This document shows, in pieces, positions 24,607 to 29,324 of a stretch of 29,324 nt of DNA (position 1 is its first letter; every line of letters begins with the position of its first letter). The stretch is from positions 1 to 29,324 of the forward strand of contig NZ_JAAQRC020000005.1 of NCBI RefSeq assembly GCF_019216885.1. Direction: 5' to 3'. Source of the stretch: Methylobacterium sp. SyP6R (GTDB lineage Bacteria; Pseudomonadota; Alphaproteobacteria; Rhizobiales; Beijerinckiaceae). The position numbers and the translations under genes were made by a program. Under the pieces are notes generated by a model, which made no database searches, was not told the origin of the DNA, and was given only the letters and a program-made list of their open reading frames with translations.

Positions 24607-24842
24607 CCTTGCAGGCAAGCGTCAGTGCTCAGGACGCCATGTTAGGCGAGTCACAGGCTCCTCGAAATCGCGGGTGATGCCCGTCGAAGCGATGCGTAGG
24701 TGCTGCACCCAACCAAGCCAGAGCCGCAGCGTGCTGATCGCCGCCAAAATCGCAGCCTGGATCACAAAAGGAGTCAGCACCCCGCTCCTGGGAACCAGGA
24801 GAAGGGCGTTGTCCTGTTGATTACGTATCAACAAATCTACAA

Positions 24843-25388
24843 CTAAATTATCTCTTCGCCGAGCTCTTGATAAAGATGCGATTCACCATTACATTCTATA
24901 TGATAAAGAATTATTGATATAATTCCAGCAAGCATCACGAGATGACCTTCTTCCAACTTATCAAAATGATCTTGATTTTTTTGATCTAAGGCCGCATGTA
25001 CTCGCCCAACTAGGGCGTTGATCAAATTTTGCTGCCCAACGTCTCTAAATGCACCCTGTTCCAGAATTCCCCTGTAATCCGCGCCTATCCAACGCCCCTG
25101 GATCTTCTGAATGGGCCAATGTTCAGCCTGCATCTTAGCTATAATATCTTCGTAATCATGATAATTTATAGGGCGCGGACTTGATATGACAGTCTCAATT
25201 AGGATGTTAAGATCTTCTGCGAAGCTATTCGGCTCATGCTCATATTGGGCACCATCCCATCTTAATTCCCAATTGGATGCAATATGACTTAATGGACGCA
25301 GGGCAATTCGATCGAGAAGATCACTTCGCGAAAAAAACGCTCGCACTGCTTCTGGTGAATGACGAGATTTTTTCTTTGTATTTCTCAT
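24843..25388 (-). CDS. Unrecognised 181-residue protein, partner of the KAP NTPase
   Basis: The second gene of an operon: it starts three bases after the NTPase stop, so the two are almost surely co-translated. The N-terminus is basic (MRNTKKKSRHSPEAVRAFF). The middle has FAEDLNILIETVISSPRPINYHDYEDII and IQGRWIGADYRGILEQGAF. The C-terminal part is helical and partly hydrophobic (LEEGHLVMLAGIISIILYHI), but with too many polar neighbours for a clear membrane segment. No catalytic motif of a known nuclease, protease or NADase stands out. In KAP-type defence operons the smaller gene is often the effector or regulator, which would be the working guess here. It is AT-rich like its partner. About 100 bases of it are followed downstream by the resolvase-side GC-rich DNA. 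Confidence 0.75.
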   Translation of the reverse strand: MRNTKKKSRHSPEAVRAFFSRSDLLDRIALRPLSHIASNWELRWDGAQYEHEPNSFAEDLNILIETVISSPRPINYHDYEDIIAKMQAEHWPIQKIQGRWIGADYRGILEQGAFRDVGQQNLINALVGRVHAALDQKNQDHFDKLEEGHLVMLAGIISIILYHIECNGESHLYQELGEEII

Positions 25389-25391
25389 TTA

Positions 25392-27119
25392 TCAATACTC
25401 TTTGTCGTCTGCGACATCTTCGATGTCAGCAATTGGCTTCGGATATTCTTCTAAGTTGACACCAAAATTTTTTACGCGCTGTGCATTCATCGGACTCTCT
25501 GCCGCAATACGGCGCAATGCCGCTTCCGCTCTCAATACGATTTTCTTCATATGGTCGTCAGCATTTCCAACTTTCTTGAAATACAAAGCGCCTTCTACTG
25601 AAGATTTGAAATCATCACGCTTGAGGGACTTGAATATCTTAACGTATTCGTCCTCGGTGACATTCGCCATGTCCGCTACATCGCGAGGATCCCAGCCACC
25701 TCGACCGGGAAGTTCTCGAACAAATTTTTCGGCATTAAAAGGTGTGCGCAGAGTGGCATATTTGTCTGCAAACGCCTTTCGCACATCGACATCCGTAACG
25801 TGACGTCCGAGATATCCTTCGGATAGGTCCCAAAATTTATCATCTTCCTTCCTGTTGCCGATATATGTTTTTATTATTTCGGCAGCTTGCTCCGGGCGGC
25901 CCAGTTCTTTAAATAAGGCAACCGTACTACTTAAGTTGGTCGGGGATATGGCCTCGTAGTCCGTCTTTACCGAGGCAAACATTTTGTCTAAGACAGCATC
26001 CTGATCGGCATCAAATGAGCTGTGGTAATCTTCCCATGCATTGGAAAATGCCGTATGCTTATCCGATAGGATTAGAGTCTTCTGCTGTTTGTCAGCCTCG
26101 CGTTTGAGATCCTCCTCAATAAAGAACCCACGTTCGACTGCATCAAAAAGGACGGCGTCTAGGTCGTCCATGTGTCCGAATTCGTAAGAGCGAAGCAGCG
26201 TCCTGAATGCCTCGTTTGGATCAGGTTTGTCTCTGTCACCGCTCATTAGATCGAAAATGTGGTTGTACGTTCGGATGAATTCTAGCGGTGGAGCTTCTTT
26301 CGGTTGAAATTTTGCATATCCTGCCAGTGATATCGATTGTATGGATTGATTAATAACTCTTGAGTCATATTCTTTAAGGAAATCTAAGCGCTTACACAAG
26401 CGCTCAATTTTTTTGATGACCCTAATGTTAATAATACGAAGTCTGACTACGCAGCGCGTCAACTCCTCAGTGTAAAAACGTCCCTTCTCGACGCCGATAT
26501 CGGCACACTCCGCCGGTGTCGGCTCAAACCTGATAATCGTATCTGCAATTTTCTCAATCTGGGTGCCGAAATCGATCTTGTTGTCTCCAGAAAGTGCCTC
26601 TTCGTTGAGAAGAATTACGATCTTACATCGTTTTTCCTCCTTAAGTCCCGAGATTAACCCCATGACATCTTTTGCATCCAGTCCCTTTCCAGAGCGTTCC
26701 AGATCATCAACGCAAACAATTTGATTGCTGGTCATCATGAAAAGGGCACGGTTGGCGCTAGCCACGTACCCACTTGCCTGTGGGATGTAAGTCGCGACCT
26801 TCGTTAGGTCTTTTGCCCCCGCCAGAAGTTTTCCAACGATCGCGTCGAAACTCGTTAGATCGGGCTGCTGGCCAACAGTATTGCTATCAACTGTATTTTC
26901 AACAATAGATGTACGCACATCGTCAAGAGAATTTCTTCCGAACAATGAGATGTAGGAGTACTTGCTGAGTGCGACTGATTTTGCTTTCTGCGCTTCCTTA
27001 AGGTAGTGACGCCACGCGTACGTCTTACCTACGCCCCAGCGACCAGTAATACAAAGGACCTCGGGATCTTCTGTAGAAAGGAAGCGTTTCAGCTCGGACG
27101 CGAAGACCTCTATCGTCAT
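25392..27119 (-). CDS. KAP-family P-loop NTPase
   Basis: About 575 residues from ATG 27119. Upstream residues such as ASRFDWTTEQENS also look protein-like, so the start may be a TTG at 27191 or an ATG at 27272. EVFASELKRFLS...PEVLCITGRWGVGKTYAWRHYL holds Walker A (residues 26-33), and SNQIVCVDDLERSG (about 132-145) is Walker B with the double acidic pair of KAP/STAND-like NTPases. ISLFGRNSLDDVR between them is typical of this subgroup. There is no membrane insertion between the motifs, so this is a soluble member. The C-terminal 300 residues are helical and probably sense or bind a partner. Many prokaryotic KAP NTPases lie in defence islands, and this one follows an AAA/DUF4276 pair. It forms an operon with the 181-residue gene. 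It is AT-richer than the backbone. Confidence 0.85.
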   Translation of the reverse strand: MTIEVFASELKRFLSTEDPEVLCITGRWGVGKTYAWRHYLKEAQKAKSVALSKYSYISLFGRNSLDDVRTSIVENTVDSNTVGQQPDLTSFDAIVGKLLAGAKDLTKVATYIPQASGYVASANRALFMMTSNQIVCVDDLERSGKGLDAKDVMGLISGLKEEKRCKIVILLNEEALSGDNKIDFGTQIEKIADTIIRFEPTPAECADIGVEKGRFYTEELTRCVVRLRIINIRVIKKIERLCKRLDFLKEYDSRVINQSIQSISLAGYAKFQPKEAPPLEFIRTYNHIFDLMSGDRDKPDPNEAFRTLLRSYEFGHMDDLDAVLFDAVERGFFIEEDLKREADKQQKTLILSDKHTAFSNAWEDYHSSFDADQDAVLDKMFASVKTDYEAISPTNLSSTVALFKELGRPEQAAEIIKTYIGNRKEDDKFWDLSEGYLGRHVTDVDVRKAFADKYATLRTPFNAEKFVRELPGRGGWDPRDVADMANVTEDEYVKIFKSLKRDDFKSSVEGALYFKKVGNADDHMKKIVLRAEAALRRIAAESPMNAQRVKNFGVNLEEYPKPIADIEDVADDKEY

Positions 27120-27530
27120 TGGGCTATTCTCTTGCTCGGTAGTCCAATCAAAGCGGCTAGCGCCTGCCGGTCGTGATTTTTCCCTTTGCAATTCACAAAC
27201 CTGCCGACCTTGGATATGGTAGCCGGGATAGGATCGCGGTGCAGCACATTTCGTTGTTTTTTTCTGTTGCAAAAATCAAACAAAAAACATGGCCTGCTCC
27301 GCGTGAGCGTTGGCAAAGGTGACAGGGACTACTCGTTCATCGATGAGTTCGTCGACATCGGAGTGCCGTATCTATTCGCGACCACCGGCTCGAAGGTCGC
27401 CGACGCCCCAGGTCACCGGCACCACCTGCGTGTCGAGAGCCGTACCTTGGGGGCCGAGCCGGTGCGCGCCTTGGCCAAGCTCCTCGCTCAACCTCAACCT
27501 GTGTCGAGATTGCCCCCTCCTGACGACAAT
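27120..27530. other. Region upstream of the KAP operon with possible gene remnant
   Basis: It contains the probable promoter and alternative starts of the KAP gene (to 27272) and a change to GC-rich DNA near 27300. A plus-strand frame from about 27302 reads DYSFIDEFVDIGVPYLFATTGS, then APGHRHH..., which resembles the end of a response-regulator receiver domain (GVP..F.TG). It has no start and its later part is not convincing. If real it is a fragment of a lost regulator. Confidence 0.3.
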
Positions 27531-27570
27531 CTCGGGTGTACGGAAAACACATGTTTTCCGTACACCCGAG
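27531..27570. repeat. Perfect 19-base-arm palindrome (dispersed motif, copy 2)
   Basis: CTCGGGTGTACGGAAAACA (27531-27549) is exactly inverted at 27552-27570 around CA. Its centre CGGAAAACACATGTTTTCCG contains the motif found at 1239 and 29306. It lies 71 bases beyond the stop of the minus-strand HD-GYP gene. It has no U-tract, so a plain intrinsic terminator is less likely than a strong protein-binding site or mobile palindrome. Confidence 0.75.
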
Positions 27571-27641
27571 CCTGATGGGCAGAATGACCGCATGGGGTGG
27601 AAAGCAGCCTTTCACGCGTTCAAGCTGGTTGGATTTTTATG

Positions 27642-28988
27642 CTAGGCCGCTCGAGCGAGATCCCCTTCGATTGCGGCAAGCACCCGCTCCAGCGCGGCGA
27701 AACACGTCGGGTCGAATGCCGCGCCGAGGTCCGCGCGCATGATGCCCAACGCCTTCTCCAAGGGCATGGCCGCCCGGTAGGGCCGGTTGGCAGTCAGGGC
27801 GTCGAAGACGTCGGCGACTGAGACGATGCGGGTCTCAGGGGCGATCTCGTCGCCCATCAGCCCACGCGGATAGCCCTTGCCGTCCAGCCGCTCGTGATGT
27901 CCACCGCCAATGTATGCCATCTCTTGGAATACCGGGACTCGGGTCAGAATGGTCTCGGACAGAGCCGCGTGATTGCGCATGTCCTGCCACTCCGCTTCGT
28001 CCAGCTTGCCATTCTTGTCGAGGATGGCGTTCGAGACCCCGAGCTTGCCGACGTCGTGCAGGAGGGCGGCCCGCTTCAGCCAGCGGCGACGCTCCGACGT
28101 GTAGCCGAGTTCAGCCGCGATCATATCGGCGTAGACCGCGACCCGCTCCGAATGGCCGGAGGTGAAGGGGCTCTTGGCATCAATGATCTGGGCGAAGGCG
28201 CGGGCGATATCATCGAGATACTCCTCGTCCACGATGATCGGGCTGACCGGCGCCAGCGCGAGCACCGCCGCCTCGACCCCTTCTGAGGCCAGTGTCTGCC
28301 AGAAGCTTGGGTCGGTGGCGACCCCCTCAAAGCAGGCGACAACCTGAGGATCGAACCACGTGCCCGAGCGCGCACGCACCTCGGCCATTGCAGCGGCGGG
28401 GCCGGCTGCGGTGTGGAACACGTCTACCACTTGCGCGAGGAGGGCGATGCGGGCGTAGAGCGGGATTGCAGGGCCCGCGAGACGGTCCGGCCGGCCGGTA
28501 CCGTTCCAGTGCTCGTCTAAGGCGTGAATGGCTTCGCAGACGCTTGCCGGGAAGCGGAGCTGGCGGGCGATCTGCGCCCCGCGCTGGCAACGTGTCTGGA
28601 TGAGGTCGTCGACGATGGCCCCACCGTTCTGCAGGATGTTGAGCACAGCGCGGAACCGTTCGGCCAAGCCCGCCTTCAACCCAGTATGGGAGAAGACGAA
28701 GCCGAGTACCTTGGGTAGGCTGTCACTGACCGTCTTGAAGTCACGCTTGAAACTGAGATCATCGGACAGATATAGCTCGCAGATGCGCGCGGCGTTGCTG
28801 GAGCAGCCCAGGTCCTTCAGCATGACCGTGTGGTAGAGTTCCCATAACTGCAGGTCAGGCAGTCGCATCTTCTTGCCGATATGGAAGCCGATCCAAGTCG
28901 CACGTACGCAATGCCCAACTGGCTGACCTTCTGTTAGATCGAGCGCCTGGCTGAGCGCACCGAGAACATCGGCGAGCTGAACTGTCAT
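27642..28988 (-). CDS. HD-GYP c-di-GMP phosphodiesterase-like protein, double HD
   Basis: About 448 residues from ATG 28988. Upstream in-frame ATGs (29021, 29240) add non-conserved sequence. Residues 255-440 are an HD-GYP domain: HSERVAVYADMIA (His279), LLHDVGKLGV (HD at 311-312), and HHERLDGKGYP (364-374), followed by RIVSVADVFDALTANRPYR. These residues bind the metals and hydrolyse c-di-GMP. The N-terminal half (1-220) is a degenerate relative: LYHTVMLKDLGCSSNA in place of LLHDIGK, and DEHWNGTGRP near 158-167 in place of HHE...GYP. It probably regulates or dimerises. It is soluble, without a receiver domain. GC content is as in the chromosome-like backbone. The protein would affect motility or biofilm signalling; specificity is not visible. 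Confidence 0.88.
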   Translation of the reverse strand: MTVQLADVLGALSQALDLTEGQPVGHCVRATWIGFHIGKKMRLPDLQLWELYHTVMLKDLGCSSNAARICELYLSDDLSFKRDFKTVSDSLPKVLGFVFSHTGLKAGLAERFRAVLNILQNGGAIVDDLIQTRCQRGAQIARQLRFPASVCEAIHALDEHWNGTGRPDRLAGPAIPLYARIALLAQVVDVFHTAAGPAAAMAEVRARSGTWFDPQVVACFEGVATDPSFWQTLASEGVEAAVLALAPVSPIIVDEEYLDDIARAFAQIIDAKSPFTSGHSERVAVYADMIAAELGYTSERRRWLKRAALLHDVGKLGVSNAILDKNGKLDEAEWQDMRNHAALSETILTRVPVFQEMAYIGGGHHERLDGKGYPRGLMGDEIAPETRIVSVADVFDALTANRPYRAAMPLEKALGIMRADLGAAFDPTCFAALERVLAAIEGDLARAA

Positions 28989-29305
28989 CGGCTGCTCGCC
29001 ACCACCTGATACGACCCGCATCACTGCCGTCCAGCCTTCCACCTCATCGGTGCGAGACTGCCTGCAGAACCTGAGCAAAGTGTTGTGCGCAGTTGCGGTT
29101 GAAGGCAGCAAGGCGGTCGCACTCGATAATGGTGCTGGCTGGAGGACCTGCATCTGGCGAGCTTTCACGACGCCGTTGAACGAGGTGCTGATGGTTAGCG
29201 CCAGCCGTTCAGTGATGGACCCCGTACCTTGAGGCTCCAACTGCCGCTGAGGGTCGTAAGCAGCCCCATGAAGTGCCCGTCAGAAGCCAGCCGGCGATCT
29301 CGGAT

Positions 29306-29324
29306 GTCGGAAAACACTTGTTTG
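29306..29324. repeat. Dispersed palindromic motif, copy 3 (cut by window end)
   Basis: GTCGGAAAACACTTGTTTG matches the first 19 bases of the motif at 1239 with one difference, in the same orientation. The right half of the palindrome would lie beyond the window. It sits about 320 bases upstream of the HD-GYP start. Confidence 0.6.

Noticed and set aside
24622..24834. 70-residue minus-strand frame with a hydrophobic stretch
   Set aside because: It is short, lacks a good ribosome site and overlaps the region just before the res-like site. It may be a remnant but cannot be supported.

Overview
The window looks like accessory DNA (plasmid or integrated island) of a GC-rich alphaproteobacterium, most likely Methylobacterium/Methylorubrum. 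The evidence is a Ti-type TraA relaxase divergent from a TraD-like gene, GC-rich backbone genes, and IS5-, IS21- and IS66-type debris of the sort common in that group. This assignment is inference from gene content and codon use; no rRNA, tRNA or core marker is present. Composition is strongly mosaic: GC-rich backbone and IS genes alternate with AT-rich cargo at 10.5-13.6, 14.2-15.0, 18.4-18.6, 19.3-20.2, 21.5-23.4 and 24.8-27.1 kb.

Layout. 0-1 kb: an unrecognised 312-residue protein, open to the left edge. 1.3-3.3 kb: a partition and stability module. A ParA ATPase and a small ribbon-helix-helix-like partner (minus strand) stand back to back with a HigB/HigA-type toxin-antitoxin pair (plus strand), and paired GATATC repeats lie before, between and after them. 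3.8-10.5 kb: a winged-helix plasmid protein, a one-chain nucleotidyltransferase-HEPN protein, a TraD-like protein, and a large TraA relaxase-helicase whose C-terminal BID-like secretion domain is duplicated in tandem. No type IV secretion genes are seen, so this part is mobilisable at most.

10.7-15 kb: an AT-rich island with a 915-residue protein (HExxH protease-like N-terminus, five exact 38-residue repeats, FrpC-like calcium-binding C-terminus) and a small exported protein, separated by a decayed IS5-family transposase. 15.1-17.6 kb: a pile-up of broken insertion sequences. 18.4-20.6 kb: a small membrane-anchored protein, an ORF joining half an M20 peptidase to a tandem ribbon-helix-helix protein, and a convergent small HTH-like protein.

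21.5-27.1 kb reads as a defence-type region. It has an AAA15/21-type ATPase overlapping a DUF4276/TOPRIM-like gene (same architecture as AbiL/PARIS-like systems), a broken and an intact serine resolvase with a probable res site, and a two-gene operon of a KAP-type P-loop NTPase and an unrecognised 181-residue protein. 27.6-29.0 kb: an HD-GYP protein with a degenerate first HD half, probably backbone.

A palindromic motif with core CGGAAAACACnTGTTT occurs three times (1239, 27531, 29306). The outer two are near-identical direct copies enclosing almost the whole window. The best candidates for something undescribed are the KAP NTPase/181-residue operon, the repeat-bearing HExxH protein with its exported neighbour, the duplicated relaxase BID tail, and this dispersed palindrome.
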